From the NCBI GenBank assembly GCA_947307175.1, contig CAMZIK010000021.1, positions 1 through 33,908 on the forward strand: a DNA stretch of 33,908 nucleotides, read 5' to 3'. This document shows positions 16,029 through 24,468 of this stretch, piece after piece; the first letter of the stretch is position 1, and every line of letters begins with the position of its first letter. The translations under genes were made by a program, and so were the position numbers. This stretch comes from an uncultured Clostridia bacterium (GTDB taxonomy: Bacteria; Bacillota; Clostridia; Oscillospirales; Ruminococcaceae). The notes under the pieces were generated by a model. The model saw only the letters and a program-made list of their open reading frames with translations. It was not told the origin of the DNA and did no database searches.

Positions 16029-18494
16029 TTATAAGCCGACATCGCCGTTTATATCCGCATAGATGCGGACGCTTTTGAAATCCTTGTTCTTATAGAACTC
16101 AGATAAAACATATCGGATCATATCTCTGAAATCTTTGCAGTTTTTTGTTTTAAGTATCAGTCTGTACCGATACCTGTTATTTATCACTTCGAGCGTACAT
16201 GGCACAGGACCAATGGCACGCATCGGAAATTTCACTTTATAATTTTTGATATACTCAGCAAGCAGCGCTGTTACCCATTTTGAAGAAGCGATACATTTGC
16301 TCTCCATCGTGCTGCTGAAGCCTATCACACATATATCACATATCGGCGGATAGATCAGAGCCTGCCTCAAAGCTATCTCCTGCTCATAAAAACCGTCATA
16401 ATCCTGTTTTGATGCAAGATTAAGAACATAATGCTCAGGAACATAAGTCTGGATATAGGCTACTCCGTTTTTTTCTCCTCTGCCGCTTCTGCCGACCACC
16501 TGAGTAAGCAAAGAGAATGTTCTCTCATAACTCCTGAAATCGCCTGTAAACAATGCTTTATCGAGCGATATTACACCAACAAGAGTAACATTTGGGAAAT
16601 CAAGTCCTTTAGCGATCATCTGAGTGCCGAGCATTATATCATACTCACCATTCTCAAATGCACTGAATTTTTCCTCATAAGCATATCTTGAAGACGTAGT
16701 ATCAGCGTCCATTCTCAGCACTCTTGCATCAGGAAAAAGCTTTGCGATCTGGTCTTCTACTCTCTGCGTGCCTACGCCGCTTGTAGTGATCTTATCCGAA
16801 CCGCAGCTCGGGCATACAGAACACATCTGCATGGTATAACCGCAGTAATGACACATAAGCATACCGTTCTTTTTATGGTATGTAAGCGGAAGATTACAGT
16901 TTGGACAAACAACAGGCTGTCTGCATGATGCGCAGCTGACATATGTATTGAAGCCTCTGCGGTTGAGCAGCAGTATAGACTGTTCCCCTTTTTCAAGATT
17001 GCTTCTGATACCCTCAGTAAGTTCCCTGCTGAATAAGCTGTCATTTCCCGACAAGACCTCATTCTGCATATCTATTATCCTGACATGAGGCAGTTCAGCA
17101 TTACTGTAACGCTGTTTGATCGTAAACAGATGGAATCTGCCGTTTTTAGCATAATAAAAGCTTTCAACAGACGGTGTAGCGGAAGCCATAAGCAGCAGAC
17201 AGTTATTATGTCCGCATCTTTGTATCGCAACATCTCTGGCATGATAGCGAGGATTGGAGTCGGACTTATATGAGGACTCTCCTTCCTCGTCCATAATGAT
17301 TATACCTATATTCCGCATAGGTGCGAATACTGCACTTCTTGTTCCGATAACTATCCTTGCACTTCCGTTTTTTATCCTTTTGAACTCGTCGATACGCTGA
17401 CCAAGAGAAAGAGAAGAATGAAGGACGGCTATCATATTACCAAAATATGATTTGAACTTACTTAAAAGCTGAGGTGTGAGCGATATTTCAGGGACAAGCA
17501 GCAACGCTGTTTTGCCTTGTTTTGTAACGCTGTCTATCAGCTTGATGAACACCGAGGTCTTTCCGCTTCCGGTCACTCCGTAAAGCAAAGCACCTGCAGG
17601 GATTCCTTTAGAAATAAGCTCTGAAATACCGTCAAAAGCTTCCTGCTGTTCACTGTTAAGGAGAATGCTTTCAGGGTCGCAGCTTTGTTCAGCTTCACCG
17701 ATAGCATTTCTCATCAGCTCATACTTGTACTCATAAAGGACATTTTTTTCGACAAGTCTTTTGATTATCGCAGACGTACAGTTTGTCATATAACAAACCT
17801 CGTTCTTGCTGGCACATTCGCTTTCCTCAAGAAATCTCACAACAAGAGACTGCTTTTGCGTAAGCGTTACACTGATATTGCCGTCAAGGAAATCCTGTGA
17901 CAGCTTGACCATTTTGACATTTTCATCGCCAATACGTCTTTTAAGATCATCAGACTGTTCGATATAGCCTTTATCAATAAGGCTTTCAAGCGCTTTTCTG
18001 CGCTTATCGCTCGAAGAAAGCGTAAGCTGTTTATCTATCTCACGCTGATTTGACGATGATCTCATAAGGCTTATGATATTAAGCTCATCAACCGTAAGAT
18101 CCGATTCGTCGATATAGGTATTTGCAAGTGTGTAGTGAAGGTCAATCCGATATGAAAATCCTGTGGGAACAGCTGTTTTATAGGCATCAAAGAAAGTACA
18201 GAATGTATTCTCCTTGAGCCAGAAGATTATCTTCATGATCTCAGGGATAACAAGGCTTTCTTTATCAACAAGACTGATTACTGGCTTCAGAGCGCTGTTA
18301 TACTCAGCTTCCTCATAAGTCCTTGTCACAAGTCCTATCGATTTCTTGTTGCCCTTTCCGAACGGAACTATCACCCTGACCCCAACAGAAACATCTTTTA
18401 CAAGGTTTTCGGGGATACTGTAACTATATTCATTATCAAAGCCGTATGCAGCACGACTTACAGCTACCTTAGCGACCTTGAACACACCACGCAT
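16029..18494 (-). CDS. priA: Primosomal protein N' (PriA), replication restart helicase
   Basis: An 821-residue superfamily-2 3'-5' helicase that rebuilds replisomes at stalled forks. Order: DNA-binding N-terminal domain, winged helix, Walker A GVTGSGKT, Walker B-type box IIMDEEGESSYKSD, RNRYHARDVAI, a zinc-binding array with paired cysteines (CASC, CPNC, CHYC, CPSC), motif V/VI QVVGRSGRGEK, and the C-terminal domain. The residue after DEE is Gly405, where the family motif is DEEH; see findings. The frame is open to 18518, but GGAGG sits eight bases before ATG 18494, so that is the start. Its neighbours are rpoZ and def, as in Bacillus but without coaBC between. Confidence 0.95.
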   Translation of the reverse strand: MRGVFKVAKVAVSRAAYGFDNEYSYSIPENLVKDVSVGVRVIVPFGKGNKKSIGLVTRTYEEAEYNSALKPVISLVDKESLVIPEIMKIIFWLKENTFCTFFDAYKTAVPTGFSYRIDLHYTLANTYIDESDLTVDELNIISLMRSSSNQREIDKQLTLSSSDKRRKALESLIDKGYIEQSDDLKRRIGDENVKMVKLSQDFLDGNISVTLTQKQSLVVRFLEESECASKNEVCYMTNCTSAIIKRLVEKNVLYEYKYELMRNAIGEAEQSCDPESILLNSEQQEAFDGISELISKGIPAGALLYGVTGSGKTSVFIKLIDSVTKQGKTALLLVPEISLTPQLLSKFKSYFGNMIAVLHSSLSLGQRIDEFKRIKNGSARIVIGTRSAVFAPMRNIGIIIMDEEGESSYKSDSNPRYHARDVAIQRCGHNNCLLLMASATPSVESFYYAKNGRFHLFTIKQRYSNAELPHVRIIDMQNEVLSGNDSLFSRELTEGIRSNLEKGEQSILLLNRRGFNTYVSCASCRQPVVCPNCNLPLTYHKKNGMLMCHYCGYTMQMCSVCPSCGSDKITTSGVGTQRVEDQIAKLFPDARVLRMDADTTSSRYAYEEKFSAFENGEYDIMLGTQMIAKGLDFPNVTLVGVISLDKALFTGDFRSYERTFSLLTQVVGRSGRGEKNGVAYIQTYVPEHYVLNLASKQDYDGFYEQEIALRQALIYPPICDICVIGFSSTMESKCIASSKWVTALLAEYIKNYKVKFPMRAIGPVPCTLEVINNRYRYRLILKTKNCKDFRDMIRYVLSEFYKNKDFKSVRIYADINGDVGL

Positions 18495-18514
18495 CTTCCC
18501 GTCCTCCGAAAAAA

Positions 18515-18721
18515 TCAACCTTTAACAGCAGGATCCTCTATAAATCTGTATTTATTGTTTGCGAACTCATCAACCGCCGTTTTTACAGGCTTTTCATCCA
18601 GAATAGCCTTATCTTCAAAGGCATCGTCCGTAATTTCTCTTGCTCTTTTCGCAACTGCAATCACAAGAGAATAGGTACTCTCATTATTCTTCAAAATCTG
18701 ACATACTGCCGGTCTAAGCAT
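18515..18721 (-). CDS. rpoZ: DNA-directed RNA polymerase omega subunit
   Basis: A 68-residue protein that helps fold the RNA polymerase beta' subunit and stabilises the enzyme. The pattern [30 protein letters not shown] is the conserved omega core; the C-terminal tail (KPVKTAVDEFANNKYRF) matches the Clostridia form. AAGGTG lies seven bases before ATG 18721. It overlaps gmk by eight bases, and the gmk-rpoZ order is conserved from proteobacteria to Firmicutes. Confidence 0.94.
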   Translation of the reverse strand: MLRPAVCQILKNNESTYSLVIAVAKRAREITDDAFEDKAILDEKPVKTAVDEFANNKYRFIEDPAVKG

Positions 18722-19349
18722 CTAAAATCACCTTTTCTATCAATTTTACTGTATCATCACATTCTGTACTGAAGCGATCAGCATTGTGGTCATCATTTCT
18801 GACGGAATCAATTACCGTAAGGAAATCTCTTACCGCATCATCAAGACCGTCATTCATTATAACATAATCATAATGATATGAATCCCTGATCTCTTTTCCA
18901 GCATGTTTTACCCTTTCCTCAATTACTTCGGGCTTTTCCGTGCCACGCTTTTCCAAGCGCCTTCTGAGTTCATTGACATGCGGAGGGAGGATAAAAAGCA
19001 GCACCGCATCAGGGAACGCTTTCTTGACCTTAAAACCTCCGACTGTTTCTATTTCAAGTATAACATCTATTCCTCTTGCCAGATGTTCCAGAACAGGCAG
19101 CTTAGGAGTGCCGTAATAGTGATCGTTGAATCTTGCATATTCAAGAAAATCCTTTTCACTTATCATTTTCTCAAAAGTCCTGCGGTCAACGTAGAAATAA
19201 TTCACGCCTTCTTTTTCACCCGGACGCATCTCTCGTGTAGTATAAGAAACAGAATAATAAACGTCTCTGTTTTTGAAAGCCTGTTCAAGTATCGTTCCCT
19301 TACCGCATCCCGAAGGAGCGGAAACCACAAAGAGTCTTGCTCTATTCAT
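18714..19349 (-). CDS. gmk: Guanylate kinase
   Basis: A 211-residue kinase that turns GMP into GDP with ATP. The P-loop is [10 protein letters not shown] (about residues 9-18), followed by [17 protein letters not shown] (GMP binding), [15 protein letters not shown] and [15 protein letters not shown], and [15 protein letters not shown] near the lid. ATG 19349 has AGGGGG upstream, and the alternative ATG at 19367 would add six residues with no good ribosome site. The start overlaps the remA stop by eight bases. Confidence 0.96.
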   Translation of the reverse strand: MNRARLFVVSAPSGCGKGTILEQAFKNRDVYYSVSYTTREMRPGEKEGVNYFYVDRRTFEKMISEKDFLEYARFNDHYYGTPKLPVLEHLARGIDVILEIETVGGFKVKKAFPDAVLLFILPPHVNELRRRLEKRGTEKPEVIEERVKHAGKEIRDSYHYDYVIMNDGLDDAVRDFLTVIDSVRNDDHNADRFSTECDDTVKLIEKVILDA

Positions 19350-19599
19350 TTTCCTTTTCCCCCTCATCTATGGTAAGTCTGCTTCCGACTGTTTCGGGAG
19401 CGACTGCCGAAAGCACGATATGATCGCTGTCCATAATTATAACAGCACGTGTTCTTCTACCGTATGTAGCATCTATAAGTGTGCCCTTATCCTTTGCTTC
19501 CTGTATCAGCCTTTTGATTGGTGCTGACTCCGGAGAAACGATAGCGACAAGTCTTGAAGAAGAAACCATATTGCCAAAACCTATATTGATAAGCTGCAT
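19342..19599 (-). CDS. remA: RemA-like DUF370 DNA-binding regulator
   Basis: An 85-residue protein of the RemA/YlzA (DUF370) family. [30 protein letters not shown] and [23 protein letters not shown] are the family signature. In Bacillus RemA is a ring-forming DNA-binding activator of biofilm matrix genes and osmoprotection genes; its role in Clostridia is not well known, but the gene always sits between yicC and gmk. A good GGAGG is five bases before the start. The extra C-terminal acidic segment is short and unremarkable. Confidence 0.92.
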   Translation of the reverse strand: MQLINIGFGNMVSSSRLVAIVSPESAPIKRLIQEAKDKGTLIDATYGRRTRAVIIMDSDHIVLSAVAPETVGSRLTIDEGEKENE

Positions 19600-19614
19600 T
19601 ATGACCTCCGATCA

Positions 19615-20493
19615 TTATTCAATGTTCTGAATCTGTTCTCTGATCTTTTCGATCTCACTTTTAAGATCAACGACCATTTTGGTTATCGACAGATCCTGTG
19701 CTTTTGAACCAATGGTATTGACCTCTCTGTTCAGCTCCTGAACAAGAAAATCAAGCTTTCTTCCGACAGGCTCATCTGAATTGATAAGGTCTCTGAACTG
19801 AGCGATATGGCTTCTCAGTCTTACTGTTTCCTCATCAATAGCAACTTTTTCGGAAAAAATAGCGACTTCTGTAAGGATCCTTTGCTCATCAATATTCTTG
19901 TCTTCAAGAACTTCTTTTATCTTTGCATAGAGCCTGTCCGAATAGCTTTTGCTTACGCTCGGAGACTGAGTTTCGATCTTTCCGACGGTCTGCTCTATGA
20001 AATCAAGTCTTGAACTGATGTCATCATACATCTTCTGACCCTCGACAAATCTCATATCAACGAATCTGTCAAGAGCGACCTGAGCAACTGCTTTGACCTC
20101 ATTCCAGATAACTTCCTCATCGTCTGTTTTCTTCACTACTGTAAAAACATCGGGAAGTCTCATTATCGAGCTGAGTGTTAGATCATCTTCAAGTCCGAGC
20201 TTTTCAGCGGAACCTCTGAGTGCTTTGAGGTAACCGCCAGCAACAGACTCATTGAGTTCGATCTCGGCATCTGTGCCTTCCTGATTATAAATGGAAACCG
20301 AGACCTCTACCTTACCTCTGGAAATACCGCTTTTCAGGAATGCTTTAAGCTTTTCATCAAGGTATCCGTAAGATCTTGGAGTACGGGCTGTAAATTCATA
20401 ATATCTATGGTTCACCGAACGTATCTCAACAATGATCTCTCTGCCATTAGCAACTACATGTTCTCTGCCGAAGCCGGTCATGCTTTTAACCAT
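19615..20493 (-). CDS. yicC: YicC/YloC-family endoribonuclease
   Basis: A 292-residue protein of the YicC family. Typical elements: MVKSMTGFGR at the N-terminus, EIRSVNHRYYE, RGKVEVSVSI, and the C-terminal half with EKVAIDEETVRLRSHIAQF, GRKLDFLVQELNREVNTIGSKAQD. YicC proteins are cytosolic endoribonucleases acting on small RNAs or single-stranded RNA in characterised bacteria; the substrate here is unknown. First gene of the cluster from the promoter at 20570-20598. Length is standard. Confidence 0.93.
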   Translation of the reverse strand: MVKSMTGFGREHVVANGREIIVEIRSVNHRYYEFTARTPRSYGYLDEKLKAFLKSGISRGKVEVSVSIYNQEGTDAEIELNESVAGGYLKALRGSAEKLGLEDDLTLSSIMRLPDVFTVVKKTDDEEVIWNEVKAVAQVALDRFVDMRFVEGQKMYDDISSRLDFIEQTVGKIETQSPSVSKSYSDRLYAKIKEVLEDKNIDEQRILTEVAIFSEKVAIDEETVRLRSHIAQFRDLINSDEPVGRKLDFLVQELNREVNTIGSKAQDLSITKMVVDLKSEIEKIREQIQNIE

Positions 20494-20569
20494 ATCACAT
20501 TTTCCTTTCTGTTAATATAAAGCAAACTGATTTATATCGAGCCAGCAGTCTGTTTTTTCAATTCAAATA

Positions 20570-20598
20570 ATTATACCATTTTATGCCCGAAATAGCAA
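20570..20598 (-). promoter_or_regulatory. Sigma-A promoter of the yicC-to-spoVM cluster
   Basis: On the minus strand TTGCTA (20598-20593), 17 bases, perfect TATAAT (20575-20570). It lies about 77 bases before the yicC start, in the only sizeable gap ahead of the cluster. An AT-rich near-palindrome at about 20609-20630 lies upstream. Genes 3' of yicC are so tightly packed that this is the likely main promoter for at least the first part of the cluster. Confidence 0.8.
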
Positions 20599-20638
20599 GC
20601 GTTTTTCACTATATATTAAATATATATTTACTTTGAGT

Positions 20639-21286
20639 TTACAAATTCTGAAATATATCAGTTAAACTTGTCCCGATATAGACATTAGGGTACTTGCTGA
20701 ACTCCTCAGCTGTTGTTGAACCGGTAGTTACACCTGCGAAATCGACCTGGGCTCTCTGAGCAGTAAGTGCATCTATATAGTTGTCACCTACGTAAAGCAC
20801 ATCAGCTTTACGCGCACCAAACTTGCTGATTATCAGTTCGAGTCCCTGTGGATCCGGCTTTGGTATTGTAACATCTTCTCCGCCAATTATCAGATCAACC
20901 GGGAAAGAAGTTGTATGCTGCCTGAACGTCTCCTCTATCCTGTATCTGAATTTCGTTGAAACTATCCCGACCTTTACGCCTGCACACTGCAATATCTGGA
21001 GCATTGCTAGTGTATCATCGTAGAAGACAGTATCTCTCGCCATCACCTCATCGGCTTTTCTTACATACTCAAGTCTCATTTCTTCTATCTTTCCAGCATC
21101 CTCCAGACCCGTAAGGATACTGAAGCCTTCGGTAAGCGTTTTTCCGATAGTGTTATAGATAGTCGTGTCGTCGGGGATCTCATAACCGAATTGTTCAAGC
21201 GTATGTTTATAGCACGTCAGGATTGCCTTTGATGAATCAGCAAGCGTCAGGTCAAAATCAAAAACACAAATCTTATATTTACTCAT
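20639..21286 (-). CDS. HAD-family hydrolase (phosphoglycolate phosphatase-like)
   Basis: A 215-residue haloacid-dehalogenase phosphatase. The nucleophile motif is VFDFDLTLADS at residues 7-17, a helical cap follows, motif II GIVSTKF contains the Thr/Ser, and motif III/IV is KPDP...LYVGDNYIDALTAQRA. This arrangement is typical of phosphoglycolate phosphatase/PpaX-like enzymes acting on small phosphate esters; the substrate cannot be read from sequence. The start ATG 21286 has GGGGAG upstream, and the longer frame to 21319 would run through a terminator-like hairpin, so it is rejected. It follows glmS. Confidence 0.86.
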   Translation of the reverse strand: MSKYKICVFDFDLTLADSSKAILTCYKHTLEQFGYEIPDDTTIYNTIGKTLTEGFSILTGLEDAGKIEEMRLEYVRKADEVMARDTVFYDDTLAMLQILQCAGVKVGIVSTKFRYRIEETFRQHTTSFPVDLIIGGEDVTIPKPDPQGLELIISKFGARKADVLYVGDNYIDALTAQRAQVDFAGVTTGSTTAEEFSKYPNVYIGTSLTDIFQNL

Positions 21287-21302
21287 TTTATTCTCCCCAC
21301 AA

Positions 21303-21333
21303 AAGCAAAAGGCAATCACAAGGATCGCCTTTT
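21303..21333 (-). terminator. Hairpin between glmS and the HAD gene (terminator or attenuator)
   Basis: On the minus strand AAAAGGCGATC, loop CTTGT, GATTGCCTTTT (11 pairs with one G-U; 21333-21323 and 21317-21307), followed by a broken T run (TTTTGCTTTT). It lies seven bases after the glmS stop. With an interrupted T tract it may end only part of the transcripts, leaving the HAD gene as a partial read-through. Confidence 0.7.
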
Positions 21334-21339
21334 TAAAAT

Positions 21340-23178
21340 TTACTCTACTGTTACTGATTTAGCAAGGTTTCTCGGCTTATCCACATCGAGTCCCTTTGCA
21401 ACCGATACATAATAGCCCATAAGCTGAAGCGGAACAACAGCAAGGCTTGCAGCAAACAGCGGATCGGTCTTTGGAATATATGCTGTAAAATCAGCGGTAT
21501 CTTCCACGCTGTAATTACCATATGTTGTAAGTCCCATGATATAAGCACCACGGCTCTTGCACTCTACCATATTGGAAACAGTCTTTTCAAACAGGCTCTG
21601 CTGCGTGAGAACACTGATAACAAGTGTTCCGTCCTCGATAAGCGAAATAGGACCATGCTTCAGCTCTCCTGCTGCATAAGCCTCCGAATGGATATAGCTA
21701 ATTTCCTTCATTTTAAGGCTTCCTTCAAGGCTTACCGCATAGTCAATGCCTCTGCCGATAAAGAATGCATCGTGGATATTAGCAAATTTAGCTGCAAACC
21801 ACTGTATCCGCTCTTTATCGCCGAGGATCTTTTCGACCTTTTCAGGAAGTGTCTGTATCTCCTCAAGCAGCTGAGAAAATCTATCATTGCTGATTTCCTC
21901 ACGGACTTTTGCAAACTGCATAGCAAGCAGATAACCTGCGATGAGCTGAGTGCTGTATGCCTTAGTTGTAGCAACGGAAATTTCAGGACCTGCAAGTGTA
22001 TAGAATACATTATCTGCATCTCTTGCGATGTTAGAGCCTACGACGTTAACGATACCGAGTGTCTTTACTCCGCTATCTTTTGCAAGAGTAAGCGCTGCAC
22101 GGCTGTCTGCGGTCTCACCCGACTGGCTGATGATAATTGCAAGACTGTTCTTTGCAAGCGGCATCCTTCTGTATCTGAACTCGGAAGCAAGCTCAACTCT
22201 TACGGGGATAGTCGTCAGTTCCTCAATTACATACTGAGTTGCAACGCCAACGTGGTATGCTGAGCCGCATGCAACGATATATATCTGTGAGAGTGACTTA
22301 ACTTCTTCATCAGTAAGACCAAACTCTTCAAGAACGATCTTTCCGTCCTTTACAACAGAATTGATCGTATCTCTGATGACCTTTGGCTGCTCGTGGATCT
22401 CCTTGAGCATAAAATGCTCATAGCCGCCCTTTTCAGCAGCTTCAGCATTCCATTTTATCTCTGTAAGTTCCTTTTCAATCTCCTCACGGTCGATATTATA
22501 GAAAGTTGCCTTGCCCTTTTCAAGCTTAGCTATCTCCATATTACCGATGTAATACACATTCCTTGTGTATTTGAGGATAGCAGGAACGTCAGAAGCAACA
22601 TATGTTTCTCCATCGGTCACTCCGATTATCATCGGACTGTCCTTACGGGCTGTATAGATCTCTCCGGGGAAATCCTTAAACATTACGCAAAGTGCATAAG
22701 AGCCTCTGATACGGGTCATTGCTCTTGCGATAGAATCAACAGGACCTTCTCCATATTTTTTGAAATAGTAATCAACAAGCTTGACAGCGACCTCAGTATC
22801 GGTCTGTGACTTGAAAGTATAGCCACGCTTTGTAAGCTTTTCTTTAAGCTCCTGATAATTCTCGATTATTCCGTTATGTACAGCAACAACGTTCTCATCA
22901 TCGCTTGCATGCGGATGAGCATTGAGTGCTGAAGGCTCTCCGTGAGTAGCCCAGCGGGTATGACCAATTCCGCAGCATCCGTTCACGGCTGTTCCGTCAT
23001 TTGTCATTTCCTGAAGAACTTTGAGCTTTCCCTTTGCCTTAACTATCTCAACATCACTGTCGCCGTTACGAACGGCTATACCAGCAGAGTCATATCCTCT
23101 GTATTCCAGCTTAGACAAGCCGTCAAGCAAGATCGGTGCAGCCTGCTTATCACCGGTAAATCCAACTATTCCGCACAT
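21340..23178 (-). CDS. glmS: Glutamine-fructose-6-phosphate aminotransferase (isomerizing)
   Basis: A 612-residue enzyme that makes glucosamine-6-phosphate, the first committed step to UDP-GlcNAc and the cell wall. The N-terminal Ntn glutaminase begins MCGIVGFTG with Cys2 as nucleophile, then RGYDSAGIA, HTRWATHGEP and NGIIENYQELK. Two SIS sugar-isomerase domains follow (VACGSAYHVG, ISQSGETADS, the catalytic tail KPRNLAKSVTVE). GGAGG precedes ATG 23178. A good promoter lies upstream. The 69-base leader is too short for, and has no match to, a glmS ribozyme. Confidence 0.97.
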   Translation of the reverse strand: MCGIVGFTGDKQAAPILLDGLSKLEYRGYDSAGIAVRNGDSDVEIVKAKGKLKVLQEMTNDGTAVNGCCGIGHTRWATHGEPSALNAHPHASDDENVVAVHNGIIENYQELKEKLTKRGYTFKSQTDTEVAVKLVDYYFKKYGEGPVDSIARAMTRIRGSYALCVMFKDFPGEIYTARKDSPMIIGVTDGETYVASDVPAILKYTRNVYYIGNMEIAKLEKGKATFYNIDREEIEKELTEIKWNAEAAEKGGYEHFMLKEIHEQPKVIRDTINSVVKDGKIVLEEFGLTDEEVKSLSQIYIVACGSAYHVGVATQYVIEELTTIPVRVELASEFRYRRMPLAKNSLAIIISQSGETADSRAALTLAKDSGVKTLGIVNVVGSNIARDADNVFYTLAGPEISVATTKAYSTQLIAGYLLAMQFAKVREEISNDRFSQLLEEIQTLPEKVEKILGDKERIQWFAAKFANIHDAFFIGRGIDYAVSLEGSLKMKEISYIHSEAYAAGELKHGPISLIEDGTLVISVLTQQSLFEKTVSNMVECKSRGAYIMGLTTYGNYSVEDTADFTAYIPKTDPLFAASLAVVPLQLMGYYVSVAKGLDVDKPRNLAKSVTVE

Positions 23179-23246
23179 TATAATACCTCCATATAAATTC
23201 TAGAAGAATACCTATCACAAATTTTACCGAATAACTATTCCTTGTT

Positions 23247-23275
23247 ATTGTAACACATCACAAGCACAAAATCAA
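23247..23275 (-). promoter_or_regulatory. Sigma-A promoter of glmS
   Basis: On the minus strand TTGATT (23275-23270), 17 bases, TACAAT (23252-23247) with an upstream TG (extended -10). It lies about 69 bases before the glmS start. Confidence 0.8.
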
Positions 23276-23323
23276 GTTTTTTTTGAAAGTTTATAAAAAA
23301 TACTTTTCTTTATTTGTAAACTA

Positions 23324-23332
23324 TGTTATAAT
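23324..23332 (+). promoter_or_regulatory. Extended -10 promoter for the HD-domain gene cluster
   Basis: TGTTATAAT with a perfect TATAAT (23327-23332) and an upstream TG. The -35 region (TTTTCT) is poor, which is common with extended -10 elements. It faces away from the glmS promoter; their -10 boxes are about 75 bases apart. Confidence 0.6.
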
Positions 23333-23422
23333 AATTAAGACATAATTGTGCGTATGTATTCTTAACATTTTACAGCTATGAACACTTATGTCAGACTCAT
23401 TTCTTCAAAAGGAGAAAAGAAC

Positions 23423-24016
23423 ATGACAGTAAATGAATTAAAAGAAGAATTTATAAAGATCTACCGATCAAATATCCAGCGTGAAGGTTCAGAAAAGCTG
23501 CTTGAATATCTGCTTTCAAGCAAGAGCGATTTCTTTACTGCACCGGCTTCCACACGCTATCATGGCGCATACGAAGGCGGTCTGTGCGAGCACAGCATGA
23601 ATGTTTACCACTGCCTTTGCAGCTATCTTGAAAGAGAACGTGTAAAGAATGAATACGGCCTGGAATACTCTGCTGAGACGATAGCGATAGTTGCTTTGCT
23701 GCATGACGTATGCAAGGTGAACCTTTACAAGACGAGCAAAAGGAACAAAAAAGACGAAACAGGCAAATGGGTGGAAGTACCGTTCTTTGAATACAACGAT
23801 ACTTTACCTTACGGTCACGGTGAAAAATCAGTTTACATAATCAGCGGTTTCATGCGCCTTTCACGTGAAGAAGCAATGGCGATCAGATGGCATATGGGCT
23901 TTTCTGGTGAAGAAAATGTCAATACTATCGGAAAAGCTCTTGAGATGTATCCGCTTGCACTTGCTGCAAATATCGCCGATATGGAAGCAACATTCTATAT
24001 TGAGGGAAAAGGCTGA
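23423..24016 (+). CDS. HD-domain phosphohydrolase family protein
   Basis: A 197-residue cytosolic HD-superfamily protein. The metal ligands are ordered as H (GGLCEHSMNVY, about residue 60), HD (ALLHDVCKVNLYK), H (YGHGEKSVYI), H (IRWHMGF) and D (ANIADMEAT). Proteins of this class cleave phosphate bonds in nucleotides or RNA ends; some close relatives are annotated as HD-type hydrolases with no known substrate. The frame opens at 23378, but GGAG sits eight bases before ATG 23423 and the conserved part starts there. Two bases separate it from the next gene, yaiI. Confidence 0.85.
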   Translation: MTVNELKEEFIKIYRSNIQREGSEKLLEYLLSSKSDFFTAPASTRYHGAYEGGLCEHSMNVYHCLCSYLERERVKNEYGLEYSAETIAIVALLHDVCKVNLYKTSKRNKKDETGKWVEVPFFEYNDTLPYGHGEKSVYIISGFMRLSREEAMAIRWHMGFSGEENVNTIGKALEMYPLALAANIADMEATFYIEGKG

Positions 24017-24018
24017 AG

Positions 24019-24468
24019 ATGAAAGTATATATTGATGCTGACGGCTGCCCTGTTGTCGGTATCACAGTCGATATATGCAAGGCAGAAGGTATAGATGTGA
24101 CCATAGTCTGCGATACATCGCACTTTTTCACCAGCGATCATGCAAGCGTCGTTATGGTCGACAAGGGTGCTGACAGCGCAGATATGAAGATCGCAAATCT
24201 CGCAGGCAGCGGCGATATTGTCATCACTCAGGATTACGGGCTTGCGGCTATGTGCCTTGCGAAAAAATGCATTTGTGTTTCACAAGACGGTCTCATATAT
24301 GATGAGTCAAATATAGACTCTCTGCTGCTTTCAAGGCATATCGCCAAGAAAATACGAAACAGCGGAGGAAAGCTCAAAGGACCACACAAGAGAACTGTGC
24401 AGGCTGACGAAAAATTCAGATTGGTTCTGCTTACCATAATTAAGAAACAGAAAGAAGGTTTAAAATGA
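24019..24468 (+). CDS. YaiI/YqxD family (DUF188) protein
   Basis: A 149-residue protein of the YaiI/YqxD family, marked by VYIDADGCPV at the start, TSDHASVVMVDKGADSADMKIANLAG, GDIVITQDYGLAAMCLAKKC and GPHKRTVQADEKFR. The Asp-rich start suggests a PIN-like nuclease fold, as inferred for the family, but the function is not known. The stop overlaps the next gene's ATG by four bases (ATGA), so it is translated together with the glucosidase. Confidence 0.88.
   Translation: MKVYIDADGCPVVGITVDICKAEGIDVTIVCDTSHFFTSDHASVVMVDKGADSADMKIANLAGSGDIVITQDYGLAAMCLAKKCICVSQDGLIYDESNIDSLLLSRHIAKKIRNSGGKLKGPHKRTVQADEKFRLVLLTIIKKQKEGLK

Noticed and set aside
20599..20638. An AT-rich near-palindrome as a terminator for the HAD gene
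   Set aside because: The stem is only A-T pairs with no clear GC core or T run, so I would not call it a terminator.
21287..21319. Longer N-terminus for the HAD hydrolase from a GTG at 21319
   Set aside because: That region is the terminator-like hairpin after glmS, and GGGGAG before ATG 21286 gives a proper start at the conserved N-terminus.
23179..23252. A possible glmS ribozyme in the glmS leader
   Set aside because: The leader after the promoter is about 60-70 bases, AT-rich, and shows none of the conserved glmS ribozyme core or pseudoknot elements, which need roughly 150 bases.
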